The position numbers and the translations under genes are program-made. The notes under the pieces were generated by a model. The model worked only from the letters and a program-made list of their open reading frames with translations. It was not told where the DNA came from and ran no database searches. From Linderina pennispora (taxonomy: Eukaryota > Kickxellomycota > Kickxellomycetes > Kickxellales > Kickxellaceae): DNA of 36,086 nucleotides. Positions 17,990-27,131 of the stretch are shown in pieces; position 1 is the stretch's first letter; the number at the start of each line of letters is the position of its first letter. The stretch is from the NCBI RefSeq assembly GCF_002104995.1, contig NW_024468342.1, positions 1 through 36,086 of the forward strand, read 5' to 3'.

Positions 17990-19211
17990 TTAGAGCTTGG
18001 CAGCCTGCTTCCGCTCGTGGTCGTCCAGGGCCAGCAGCGCCTGCTTCCAGTCGGCAGCCAGATCCTCGTAGCTCTCGAGACCCACGCTGACGCGCAGCAG
18101 CGTCGGCTCGGCAGTGACGTCCCAGCCATGGCGCCAGTCCACCAGCGACTCAACGCCGCCCAGCGACCGTGGCGAACGCATGCAGCCTGAGATGGCGGGC
18201 CACAAACAGCGCCTGCTCCTTGGAGCGGAAGTTGACGGCAAACACAGCGCCAAAGCCATGCGGGTGCTGCCGGGCCACGTCGAACGGCGGGCAGATCTGC
18301 TGCAGCGACGCGTGCTGCACGCTATGGATGGCCTTGCCCACCGAAGTCTGCTCGGCCGAGGGCGTGTGGCAGGCGGTATGCACAGCCAGGCGGCGGTGCG
18401 ACTCCAGCAGCGCGACGATGCGCTTGGCAGTCGCCGACTGCTGCGTGATCCGCACCGGCAGCGTCTTGAGCGACCGCAGCAGCAGCCAGGCCTCCAGGTT
18501 GCCGGCGTTCAGCCCCAGAATGTACCGCGCGTACCGCAGGCTCTCGGCAGTCTTGGTATCCTTGGCAACAACCACGCCCGCCAGCAGGTCGCTGTGGCCG
18601 CCCATGTACTTGGTCGCCGAGTGCACAACAATGTCAGCGCCCTGCCGGAACGGGTAGCTGATGGGCGGCGGCGCGAACGTCGCGTCCACCACCAGCTTGG
18701 CGCCCGCAGCGTGCGCCCGCAGCGCGTACTTCTCGATATCGAGGACCTCGCCGGTGGGGTTGATCGGCGACTCAATCCACACCAGATCAACGCCAGCGTA
18801 GTCGCACTCGGCCCCGACCACCTGCACCCCAGGCACCAGGCCCTGGTACTGCTCAATCACCTTCTTGACGCCAAAGTACGCGTGCCCGATTGCAATCTTC
18901 TTGGGCTTCAGCTCCACCAGCACCGCCAGCGACGCCGTCAGCCCCGAGCCGTACAGCACCGCGTGGCCCTCGGTCAGCGTGCTCAGCGCTGCCTCCGCCT
19001 TGGTGGTGGTAGCTGTGCCCTCGCGCGCATACACGTAGCGCTGGTCTGGCCCGTAGTTGTTGGCGGTGACCGAGGCAGAGGAGTACTCGTAAATGGTCGA
19101 CACCGTGATTGGCGCGGCCACATCCGGCGTCACCTGCAGGTGGTCGGCTGCGTGCAAAGCCTGCGTGGACGGCGCCGCAGTATCGTACAGAGGGTTCTTG
19201 ATCTCAACCAT
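17990..19211 (-). CDS. Cys/Met-metabolism PLP-dependent enzyme (cystathionine gamma-synthase/lyase-like)
   Basis: A fold-type I PLP enzyme of the trans-sulfuration family, expected to act on cystathionine or homoserine-derived substrates. YVYAREGTATTTKAEAALS (59-77) is the family's substrate/PLP-loop region; GSGLTASLAVL (88-98) supplies phosphate-binding residues; ESPINPTGEVLDI and DATFAPPP (Asp176, cofactor N1) follow; Lys201 in SATKYMGGHSD is the Schiff-base lysine. The frame is lost after LRLHAFAT near 18165 and resumes one base over as SLGGVESLVDWRHGWDV, running to ERKQAAKL at the end. One extra base in a GG pair explains this, and the corrected length is about 406 residues, normal for the family. 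It resembles the YHR112C/SPAC23A1.14c-type fungal subgroup more than classical Cys3, by memory only. A TATA element lies about 100 nt upstream. Confidence 0.88.
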
Positions 19212-19306
19212 GGGGGTGGTGTCTCTGGGCTTGGCTTCTTGGTTTATACAACTGAAGGAGAGGGAAAATGCTAGTGCCGCTCCCGCTGACGAAACGCCCG
19301 GCTCTG

Positions 19307-19316
19307 CCTTTTATAC
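19307..19316 (-). promoter_or_regulatory. TATA element of the PLP-enzyme gene
   Basis: The reverse strand reads GTATAAAAGG, about 100 nt upstream of the ATG at 19211. The same ten bases occur upstream of the two B genes at 23529 and 25713. Confidence 0.65.
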
Positions 19317-19699
19317 CCACCGCCCCTGCCCTCCCCCTCATCCCAACTCGCACTCTAACGCTGAGACTTTTGTTTTTGCTGCAGGCCTCGCAGAGTACTA
19401 CTCAGTCACCTATTCCTTTTTCCCCTCCCTTGTCCTGCTGGGAGGGCTCGAATCCGCAGACGTCAGGACAACAAAGGGGCGATCTCCATTGTATATTTTT
19501 AGGTATCTGTGCGACGTTCTCGCCATTCACACCCTCGGCTCAGCGACAGCACATCGTCTGTGCATGGATGAGGCGCAGCCTGCGTTGTGGGATCCGAGTC
19601 CGAAAAGAGCACAGTTCCCGGGTGGCTCGGCTCACGCCAGCACACCTTCCGCTCCAAAGACGCCGAACTTGCTGCAAATGAACAATTATGCCCGCGGCT
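19317..19699. other. Intergenic region
   Basis: Lies between the PLP-enzyme promoter and the 3' end of the transporter. Pyrimidine-rich, no supported coding frame. A GGCTCGAATCC near 19447 recalls a tRNA T-arm, but no cloverleaf could be made around it. Confidence 0.4.
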
Positions 19700-21045
19700 C
19701 TACACCTTGACGAACACCTGCCGCGAGTAGGACAGCCTGTTGTATGAAGCAAAGAAAAACGACACCGCCCACAGCGCCCCAACATACATAATCATCCCGA
19801 GGTATTGCGAGCCGTGCCTGGAGTTCGCCAGAATTGCGCCACTGACCGGATTACCAATCCACGCGCTCAGCGCCGACAGCGTGTAGAATATGCCTGTGTT
19901 GCTGGCCAGCTTATCAATGCCAAACAGCTTGGCTGCTGCCAGCGGCACCAGAGTCCAGTATCCGCCAGAGCCAAATCCATAAATGATCCCCATCACCAGC
20001 CCCGAGCCAACGCTGGTAGCAAACGGCCAAATGACTAGAGCACCAATTGTCGAGCAGCCCACGCCAAGCACCAGCGAGTTCAACACGCCGATGTAGTCCG
20101 CCGCCACGCCCATTGCCAGCCGCCCCACGGCATTGGAGACATTCGATACGGCGATCATCACCGACGCCGTCTCCGCCCCCACCCCATGGCTGGTCCAGAA
20201 CTGCGGCAAATACGAAACCGGCACAAGATATGCTGCCGTGGCGAAAGAACACCATCAGGGCCTGTATTGCGAACCGCCGGTCGTGGAACGCCTTCCAGTC
20301 GAAATTCCGCAGCGTGCGGCTTTTGTCTTGGAACGGCACCGCGCACAAAGTAGCACGCGATGGCGCCAAATACTATCGTGTACATCGCAGATATGCGCTG
20401 GCTCCAGGGGACTCCGATGTGCCGGACAAGGAACTCGGTCAGTGGCGCTATTATCAGCCCACCGACGCCCACACCCGAAAGCGCTAGGCCCGTGGCCATG
20501 CCGCGCCGTCTCGTGAACCACCGCGCTGGGGCTGTCGATGCAGGACTGTATACGAGGCCGCAGCCCAGTCCGAAAATTATCCCTTGGGTAAGACAAAATT
20601 GCCATGGCTATCAAGTTCATTTAGCGATTAGTGGCCCTTTGACCTGCAATGCCCCCCTTAGATATGCATGCTTTCTTCTTACCTCACTGCAAAAAGACGC
20701 CGCGAGCGGACCAACTGCCAAACAGACAACGCCAATAAAGCACAGCAGCCTATATGACCACACTTCGGCCAGCCAGCCCGCCAACATGCCCCAGATGTAT
20801 ATTCCAAAGTACATCAGTGTGCCAATATAACTCAGTGTCTTGATTCGTCCTGGGTCGTTGGCAAAATCGATGCGCCGTCAAGTACTCTTGCTGCACTCCC
20901 ATGCATGGAGGGACCCACAGGAAAGCCCCGTCAGTATGAAGCAGCTGGCCAGGACGCCGTAGCGAGTGTATTTGGGGAACTCGCTGGTGCAATCCATTGG
21001 TGCTGCATTAGTCGGCTGATCTGGCGTGCCAACTATGCTTCTCAT
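19700..21045 (-). CDS. MFS monocarboxylate-type transporter (MCH/SLC16-like), one intron and several frame breaks
   Basis: A multi-span plasma-membrane transporter of the major facilitator superfamily, monocarboxylate-porter branch; the substrate in fungi of this branch is often not a monocarboxylate. The N-terminal part reads from ATG at 21045 (MRSIVGTPDQPTN...) into a first helix. Fragments in order: SYIGTLMYFGIYIWGMLAGW, an intron, FCLTQGIIFGLGCGLVYSPA, ARWFTRRRGMATGLALSGVG, then a clean 174-codon C-terminal half from PVSYLPQFW to RQVFVKV. TRRRGMATGLA is the usual loop before helix 5. The frame changes at least three times, near 20910, 20325 and 20235 and possibly more, by single bases, as in neighbouring genes, so assembly error is the likely cause. 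The start could instead be the in-frame ATG at 20997. Confidence 0.82.
20608..20682 (-). other. Spliceosomal intron in the MFS transporter gene
   Basis: 75 nt, with GTAAGA at the 5' end and TAG at the 3' end, and a CTAAT/CTAAA branch-point-like sequence about 20-30 nt before the acceptor. It joins ..FCSE to PWQFCLTQG in phase 0, matching family sequence order. It is the only intron I can define with confidence in this window. Confidence 0.75.
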
Positions 21046-22170
21046 TGACCGGCTGGATACCAGGAGCTGCTGGCTCTGCTCGTGTGTGCTTTACTGCTGT
21101 GCATTGCAAGTATCTACAAAGAGAAATAGGCAAGGAGCTTGTATATTTGAGAGTTCGGAGTGGGAAGCTTTAGCCAGTATTTATGCTGCCGAAACAATCT
21201 TTATCACACCTGTCCTCCCTTGATTCCTGCTTCTTTGCCTGGCACGGAACAACCTGCTTTGGCAGCCCACAGGAGCCGCACCTTTTTAGATGCAAAGATC
21301 GACCCCCGGCTTGAACGGCCATTGCGTGTGAATAAGCGTGCTATTACAATAATTTTTCTAAATCCCGCCGTCCTTTTTTATTCTACCCACGACGGGCACT
21401 CCGACGGCCCGAGACGGCCCAAACGGAGAATAAACAGGGAATATTGGTCAATCGGGCTTATTTTTTTATCGTATGCTACAAGTATTCGCTGAGGATACAA
21501 TTTGCTTCAAGCCAGTTTTTTTCTGAGAGTGGCCAGCGTAAAAAAACACCTTCAGATACTCTGGATGCGGAAATTGCCAACTACACAAGTATTTTCACCA
21601 CGCAACGTGCTTCTAAATCCAGAAATAAGTGACTCAGAGACGGCTGTCTATGCTGCCATACCAACAGATCAATGCCCCTGTGTGACTCGCACTTCATGTA
21701 GACGTCCATTATCTGTAACATTGCTGACAAATAGTCCATGCTGTCGAGTAGGCATATGACAATGATGAGCTTGTAAATGTTCTGTGCAGGAAACGCCAAC
21801 TATGGATGTCCTGCCCTGGTATGTGGATGATTACAGCATCAGCTTAATTTGCATGATGAATGGCTGGAGTATCTGGAATCGGAGATTAAAAAATTTGCGA
21901 AAAAAAGCTATGGATTGCACGGCCAATGTGGGCTGTGTCGGGATCCACAAGGAAAGTGCTGCGGGAAGTAATGAGTGGAGGCAGTTCCAGGAAACGGGCA
22001 TATTTCTGGGTATGAAAAATCTGGAGGCGTTGCCGATGTAGTGTTTGCCTGGGCAGTGGCTCGTGCGAAAATCAAGCAATGCGCGCGCTATCCAGGTCAG
22101 AAGCGAGGAGACAGCACGCATTTTTGAGATAAATTACCAGCCCGCTAGTCATCAACCAAAAGGGTGAAAA
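21046..22170. other. AT-rich intergenic region
   Basis: Short frames only, none with motifs. Base composition drops sharply in GC from the transporter gene. It includes the transporter promoter on the minus strand. No RNA genes recognised. Confidence 0.45.
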
Positions 22171-22605
22171 GGACCTGGTAAATAGGCGGATTCGTATGCT
22201 CATGGTACTTTCAAAACCGGAGGAGATACATAGCAGCTCAGAATGTACATAATCAGCGTGACAAACTAGCTGAATCAGCCTTTGCCCGGAAACTAAAATC
22301 GTCCCTGGAGGGGCAAAAACGCCAAGAGCACCCCTGGTTCTACAGCCTGACGCTGACATAATTGCCATATTTCTTACTTTTCCCCTAAAGAAAACAACCC
22401 CAGCTTGATCGGAAGAAAACTGCAATCTCCGTGCCAAGATTCTATCGGAAATCCAGTTTTTCATGCGAAACTTCTGTTGCTGCGCCGCACCACGCACCCC
22501 AAACCCGATTTTCGCAAAAACAAATATATTGTGAGATGTCTTAGTGGTGCTAAAAAACAGCAGTAAACGGCTGGCTTGGCAAAAATAGAATGGCCGCTGG
22601 ATCGG

Positions 22606-22616
22606 GTATAAAAAGG
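22606..22616 (+). promoter_or_regulatory. TATA element of gene A1
   Basis: GTATAAAAAGG, 115 nt upstream of the A1 ATG. Confidence 0.6.
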
Positions 22617-22720
22617 CGAATGTCAAGCGTGGGCATTCTCAAATCCATATCATTCACACCAGACAACGTCAAGATACTAAAAAAACACCCCACCAAACCC
22701 CTCCCCTACAACTGCCAAGA

Positions 22721-22894
22721 ATGTCTTTCTTCAGCTCGTCCAACAAGCACACTACCGCCAACAAGGTCGTCCTCAGCTCAAAGATTGGTAGCGCCGGTGA
22801 AGGCAACAACTCATTTGACGCTCTTGAATACCTGACCGGGTCTCTTGGCAGCGCCGGATCCAGCAGCGGCCCGACATTCTACGCGCAGCAATAG
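22721..22894 (+). CDS. Gene A1: 57-aa Ser/Gly-rich small protein
   Basis: A short frame, ATG to TAG, reading MSFFSSSNKHTTANKVVLSS, then KIGSAGEGNNSFDALEYLTG and a Ser/Gly tail ending YAQQ. No signal peptide, membrane helix or Cys. It is supported by a paralogue (A2, 24903-25076) of identical length in which most differences are conservative, by conserved TATA and leader (CTCAAATCCATATCAT...CACCAGACAAC), and by clustering with the B genes, which share the core AG.G...FDAL..L. The family is unknown to me. It is presumably an intracellular or unconventionally secreted small protein. Its short length would exclude it from many gene-finders. Confidence 0.75.
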   Translation: MSFFSSSNKHTTANKVVLSSKIGSAGEGNNSFDALEYLTGSLGSAGSSSGPTFYAQQ

Positions 22895-23528
22895 ATATAA
22901 CTTTATACTTTAATCAACTTTGTATCGATTCAAACCGAATATATTTGTGTATTATTCAGTGAAAACTCTCCAGGTGACGTTGCCATGTAGAAAAAGTATT
23001 CGGGCTGGATTTGGCCAAGGCGCAGCAAGTGGATATGAGGCAGAGCTATTGTGCACTGTTTCGCAAAAGTATCTCAACCCCAAGATAGGAGACTGCCTCG
23101 ACAGTTATGCATCAAACATGCTAGTGCAAAGTATCTGTTTTCCGGCGTGTATCAGTAGGACTCTTGTCAACTCTGCCGCAGCCAGCAGCCACCTAGGATC
23201 TCCATTTTGCGAAATAAAAAGGTCTTGGCATCATTGACTCACCGTGCGTGTCATCAGAGGTGGCATGTGCGCTAGGGAGGCGGATACAGCCGGAAGCCCC
23301 TCCCCAAATTCGGATATGCACCCCTTGATTTCTGAAGGTAATGTCAAGAATGGAATTTCCTGTGGCCGCAGGACCTTGAACCTGTGCCAAACATCAATCT
23401 TTGTGGTTGGGGCAAAAGAATACGGGTTAGCTATCAGCTTCATGGTTTGCTTTGTCACGGAAACGTGCGTCAATGTCCTGTGCCACAGAATTGTAGATAT
23501 GTGTGCCAAGATACAACACGCTTGATCT
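22895..23528. other. A1-B1 spacer and B1 promoter
   Basis: No coding frame is supported. From about 23400 onward the sequence is nearly identical to the B2 promoter (from about 25590), including GGGGCAAAAGAATACGGG and TGTGTGCCAAGATAC, indicating conserved or recently copied regulatory DNA. Confidence 0.55.
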
Positions 23529-23538
23529 GTATAAAAGG
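23529..23538 (+). promoter_or_regulatory. TATA element of gene B1
   Basis: GTATAAAAGG, 90 nt upstream of the B1 ATG; identical in B2 within GTATAAAAGGCTCACGCAGA. Confidence 0.65.
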
Positions 23539-23618
23539 CTCACGCAGAACCAGTCATCTCAGTCGATTCCTCACCAAACAACCAATCCTCTACATCTACA
23601 ACACATTCGATCCAAAAA

Positions 23619-23862
23619 ATGACATTGACAGAGAAAACGACCGGCACTACCAAGAAACAGACTAGCCAAGCTCTTCTTCAAGTTGGACAAGACCAACACC
23701 CTCAAAACCACTGCCACCAACGACACGCTGACAGACGGCAACAAGACAGGGGTCCTCGATGCTGGCAAGGGCGGCAGCGCCTTTGATGCCCTCGATGCCC
23801 TGACCAACGGAGGAACATATACTGGCACATACTACAAGACAAACACGTACACCCATCAATAA
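23619..23862 (+). pseudogene. Gene B1: frame-shifted copy of the 80-aa small protein
   Basis: Begins MTLTEKTTGTTKK, after which one extra A in the run AAGAAACAG (23655-23657; AAGAACAG in B2) throws the frame, so the literal product ends after about 55 residues. One base over, the frame continues as in B2: LAKLFFKLDKTNTLKTTATN, DGNKTGVLDAGKGGSAFDAL, then DALTNGGTYTGTYYKTNTY and stop. The total span of 244 nt is one more than the 243 nt of B2. The remainder shows no decay, so an assembly error in a homopolymer is likelier than a true pseudogene; classified as pseudogene only on the sequence as given. Family unknown; shares AGKG...FDAL..L with gene A. Confidence 0.7.
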
Positions 23863-23910
23863 TCCAGCCCTGTGTGTCTTGTAAATATGCTTCATGTTAA
23901 ATATTGCAAA

Positions 23911-24344
23911 TATCACCCCATTTACACATAGCTTTTAGTCTAATTGTAAAATCACTGATTCTCGATGAGCCAAAAATGCACGAGCTGGACTCTGATAGGA
24001 AAACCTTCTGCAGTGCGTGCGCACTAGGTGAAAAGCATGGGCCTGTGCTATTGGCAGAGATATCCAGATTCAGCAGGACACGCAATGTGAGCAGACAGAG
24101 GACCCTCTGATAAAAACTGAGCACACACGGCATACATTATAGCATGCAGTGCTTGTTGGTTTCTGGGATTTGTGATGTAGTTTTTTTTATTTCAAAGGTG
24201 GTATACTTCAACAGACTGGCGAGCAGAACGGAGAGAAGTACCTACGGCATTACTTGCTATACAGCCTCAACAACTGACGAATCTGATTCGTCATCCTGAA
24301 TTGGCCGTGCTGCATAATCGTTGGTCTTGAATGACTGTGGGCTT
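23911..24344. other. Spacer between duplication units
   Basis: AT-rich with no supported gene. No obvious element that would explain the duplication is visible, and no inverted repeats were noticed. Confidence 0.45.
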
Positions 24345-24770
24345 GCCACAATAGATAGGCTAATGTGTCTGGAGTATCGTTTAAAGTTGAAGCGAAAACC
24401 AAACAGCTCAGAACGTATTGTATCTGTTTGACAAACTGGCTGGGTCCTGCTGCTTTCAGAAAGAAAATTTCTCTTGGAGGGAAAAACGCCAAGAACGATC
24501 CTTCATACCGCTTGAATACGACAAAATCCACACTTGGCCTACCTACACTTTTACATGAATACTACAGCAGGATCTGGAAGGCTCATTTTTATGCCAAGAT
24601 TCTATCGGACGGCAGGCTTCAAGCAGGATTTCCTTTGCAGCTGCGCCGCACCGCATACACACTAGTGATGATTTTTTGTAGGTATGAAGGTATGTTGGGT
24701 GACTCGATCGTGGGGCTGAAGGCGGCAGTAAAAGGCTGTCTTGGCAAAAGCTTCATGCCGACTGGATCGA

Positions 24771-24779
24771 GTATAAAAT
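24771..24779 (+). promoter_or_regulatory. TATA element of gene A2
   Basis: GTATAAAAT, 132 nt upstream of the A2 ATG. Confidence 0.6.
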
Positions 24780-24902
24780 GTGAGTATCGAACAGAGGCAT
24801 TCTCAAATCCATATCATATACACCAGACAACAAGGCAGTACGACAACAAGTAAAGCTTCCTTCGCCAAGTTCTTTCCCCAAGCCCCTTCACTATCATCAA
24901 CA

Positions 24903-25076
24903 ATGTCTCTCTACAGCTCCTCCAACAAGCACACTACCGTCAACAAGCCTGTCCTCACCTCAAAGATCGGCAGCGCCGGCGAGGGCAACAACCCTTTCGA
25001 TACTCTTGAGTACCTGGCCGGGTCCCTTGGCAGCGCTGGATCCAGCAACGGACCATCATACTACTCTAGGCAGTAG
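24903..25076 (+). CDS. Gene A2: 57-aa Ser/Gly-rich small protein
   Basis: Paralogue of A1 with the same length: MSLYSSSNKHTTVNKPVLTS, then KIGSAGEGNNPFDTLEYLAG, SLGSAGSSNGPSYYSRQ and TAG. Several codons differ synonymously as well as by substitution, so the copy is not brand-new yet keeps the frame, which argues for selection on the protein. An in-frame upstream extension to 24780 exists, but the leader there matches the untranslated leader of A1, so the ATG at 24903 is the start. No signal peptide or Cys. Function unknown. Confidence 0.75.
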   Translation: MSLYSSSNKHTTVNKPVLTSKIGSAGEGNNPFDTLEYLAGSLGSAGSSNGPSYYSRQ

Positions 25077-25712
25077 GCAATTCTGTATAGTTATAGAGAT
25101 GTATTTATTCCAAATCAATGTTCTTATGGAAAGATCAGCGAGACCTGAATGGTGTTGGACTGCTACAAAAGGCGTTCCGGCTGGGAAAGACAAAACACAG
25201 CCGATGGGTCTTGCGCCAAGTGCCCATGCACTATATCGCGGAAATACCTCAGTTCGAGATAAGAAACTTTTGTCTGTCAGGAAAGCACCGGGTACATCAA
25301 TACCTTGTGCCTGTTTTCCGACGTGTATCAGCATGATTCTGGTCAGCTCTGCCGCAGCCAGCAGCCACCCGACACCCATCCCTGGCAAAAAAAGGAAAAA
25401 AAAAATAGGTCTTGGCACAACTGACTCATTGCGTGTCAGCAGAGGTAGCATGTGCACGGGGCTAAGCCAGCTGGAAGACTCTCCAGGAAAACTCAGATAT
25501 GCACCCCTTGATTTCTGGGGCAATGCAAAAAGTAGGATTGCCCGTGGCCGCAAGACTTCAAAGATCTGAATATCATACCCGTCGCTGCGTTTGGGGCAAA
25601 AGAATACGGGTTAGCTATCAGCTTCATGGTTTGCTTTGTCACAGAAACGTGCATCAATGTCCTGTGCCACAGAATTGTAGATATGTGTGCCAAGATACAG
25701 CACACTTTATCC
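25077..25712. other. A2-B2 spacer and B2 promoter
   Basis: Contains open stretches on both strands, but sequence is shared with the noncoding B1 promoter and frames differ between copies, so none is called. A run of A near 25397-25405 is present only in this copy. Confidence 0.55.
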
Positions 25713-25722
25713 GTATAAAAGG
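25713..25722 (+). promoter_or_regulatory. TATA element of gene B2
   Basis: GTATAAAAGG, 89 nt upstream of the B2 ATG. Confidence 0.65.
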
Positions 25723-25801
25723 CTCACGCAGAACCAGTCAGCTCAGCCGATTCCTCACCAAACAACCAATCCTCTACATCTACAACACATTCGATCCAAA
25801 A

Positions 25802-26044
25802 ATGACATTGACAGAGAAAACGACCGGCACTACCAAGAACAGACTAGCCAAGCTCTTCTTCAAGTTGGACAAGACCAACACCCTCAAAACCACTGCCACC
25901 AACGACACGCTGACAGACGGCAACAAGACAGGGGTCCTCGATGCTGGCAAGGGTGGCAGCGCCTTTGACGCCCTCGGTGCGCTGACCACTGGTGGTGGAT
26001 ACACCGGCACATTCTACCGGGTTAATACATACAGCCGCATCTAG
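25802..26044 (+). CDS. Gene B2: 80-aa small protein
   Basis: Intact frame: MTLTEKTTGTTKNRLAKLFF, KLDKTNTLKTTATNDTLTDG, NKTGVLDAGKGGSAFDALGA, LTTGGGYTGTFYRVNTYSRI, stop. Basic, Thr-rich N-terminal half and a Gly/Tyr-rich end; no signal peptide, membrane helix or Cys. The core AGKGGSAFDAL..LT matches AGEGNNSFDALEYLT of gene A, so the A and B proteins appear to be distant relatives. The longer open frame extending upstream covers the TATA box and leader and is not used. Function unknown. The frame is confirmed by comparison with B1, where most changes lie in the last 25 codons. Confidence 0.78.
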   Translation: MTLTEKTTGTTKNRLAKLFFKLDKTNTLKTTATNDTLTDGNKTGVLDAGKGGSAFDALGALTTGGGYTGTFYRVNTYSRI

Positions 26045-26095
26045 AGATGCATGGTTTGCATATACGCGTTATGTTAGATATTGTAAATACGATTG

Positions 26096-26522
26096 TGTCT
26101 ACCCTTGCGAGAGTTTGTTTATACAGCGAAGTCAATGCTTTATATACATCCAAAAGCAGAAGCAATTAGACTGCAGGTTCTCAGTACGCTGGTATCAACA
26201 ATGATCTGTGTGTGGGCCAAGAGTGCGAGGCAATAGGAAATAAGGGCCAGTAGAGAGCGAGGGATAAGACAAAAGGTGTATAGAATACGCATGTGTTGGC
26301 AATGCTTGTACATGCGTATATTTCTCTCACAGAAAATCGATAAGCATAAGTGGAGTTTTATGCGATAGAGACATCAAAGAATATATTGGCAGAACCAAAG
26401 CCAAAAGAAGAGAGGACAGCGAGTAGGAGACATTTATTGTGCTGCACGAGTTGGTCAGCCCTATATTAGACAAAAAGAAAGGGCTGTGGACAATTTTAGT
26501 TCACCATAAACGGACCTTGAGA
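26096..26522. other. Intergenic region
   Basis: A/T-rich, no supported frame. It separates convergent genes B2 (plus) and the 202-aa gene (minus), so it should contain both 3' ends. Confidence 0.5.
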
Positions 26523-27131
26523 CTATACCATGCCCTGATCCATCAGCATATTTACAACATTATTCATAGCACCTCTGGCCACCAGACCCCATGTAATCAA
26601 GATAACATGCATCATTTCTTGATCAGTACTTGCTGGCATCGACAAATGCCCAAGCCCTTGTGTATCAAAGAGCCCTTCATTGAATGCCGCTACAGCGTTG
26701 CCACTGCCATCATGCAGCTTCCACAGCTTTGCACACTTATCGATAGTCCATTTGTACTTGGTGCCTGATGCATCCGTAAACTTCCAACCACTATTATTGA
26801 CTCGATTTCTTGCGTCAATCCGTGTACCAGGCCCGAGGATTGCGGCAAATCCAGAAACATGAATTTCTGACTCTGCTACCAAAAGCACCTGTTCGTAGTT
26901 TGTGGCTGTTGTATTTGCAGCCATGTCTATGTCACACATGGTCCGTTCGTCATCATCGCTGTCGTAGCCCCCGATTGCTGCGGAAAGCGTAATCTTGGTT
27001 GGCTGAGAATCCAATAAATAGCCGAGCTGGCCGTATATCCTGACCTGCAAAGTAGTGTCTATGTGGCCGCCAAAGATGTTCCAGCCCTTCTTGTTCTTGC
27101 GTTTGACAATGGTAAAGATATTTTCACTCAT
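26523..27131 (-). CDS. 202-aa protein, possible DUF6593/tubby-like fold
   Basis: Starts MSENIFTIVKRKNKKGWNIF and ends LMDQGMV. The middle has an Asp-rich loop (GGYDSDDDERTMCDIDMAAN). The C-terminal half reads GWKFTDASGTKYKWTIDKCA, then KLWKLHDGSGNAVAAFNEG and a hydrophobic helix (MMHVILITWGLVAR). The K.W.. ...LWKLHD..GN.VA.F pattern is what I associate with the fungal DUF6593 and wider tubby/LURP-like families, in which a beta-barrel encloses a C-terminal hydrophobic helix. That match is from memory and moderate at best. No signal peptide. Function unknown; such proteins may be membrane- or lipid-associated. Intact, intronless, less GC-rich than the housekeeping genes. Confidence 0.7.
   Translation of the reverse strand: MSENIFTIVKRKNKKGWNIFGGHIDTTLQVRIYGQLGYLLDSQPTKITLSAAIGGYDSDDDERTMCDIDMAANTTATNYEQVLLVAESEIHVSGFAAILGPGTRIDARNRVNNSGWKFTDASGTKYKWTIDKCAKLWKLHDGSGNAVAAFNEGLFDTQGLGHLSMPASTDQEMMHVILITWGLVARGAMNNVVNMLMDQGMV

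Larger units (their letters stand above)
22171..23910 (+). repeat. Tandem duplication, unit 1 (genes A1 and B1)
   Basis: About 1.7 kb of similarity to 24345-26095, with the offset between equivalent points constant at about 2,180 bp (A1 to A2 start 2182, B1 to B2 start 2183). Similarity covers promoters, leaders, both genes and downstream flanks. The outer edges are approximate. The first third (A promoter) is patchy, the B promoter nearly identical. Confidence 0.8.
24345..26095 (+). repeat. Tandem duplication, unit 2 (genes A2 and B2)
   Basis: Second copy of the unit described at 22171-23910. Shared flanking landmarks include CAGCTCAGAA..GT, AAACGCCAAGA, AAGATTCTATCGGA, and downstream of B the TATGTTAGATATTGTAAATA stretch. 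Edges approximate. Confidence 0.8.

Noticed and set aside
18114-19274. 386-codon plus-strand frame
   Set aside because: Antisense to the PLP enzyme with its catalytic lysine and cofactor motifs; the plus frame is Arg/His/Gln-rich, a typical GC-rich shadow.
19440-19460. tRNA T-arm-like GGCTCGAATCC
   Set aside because: No acceptor, D-arm or anticodon stem can be formed with flanking sequence.
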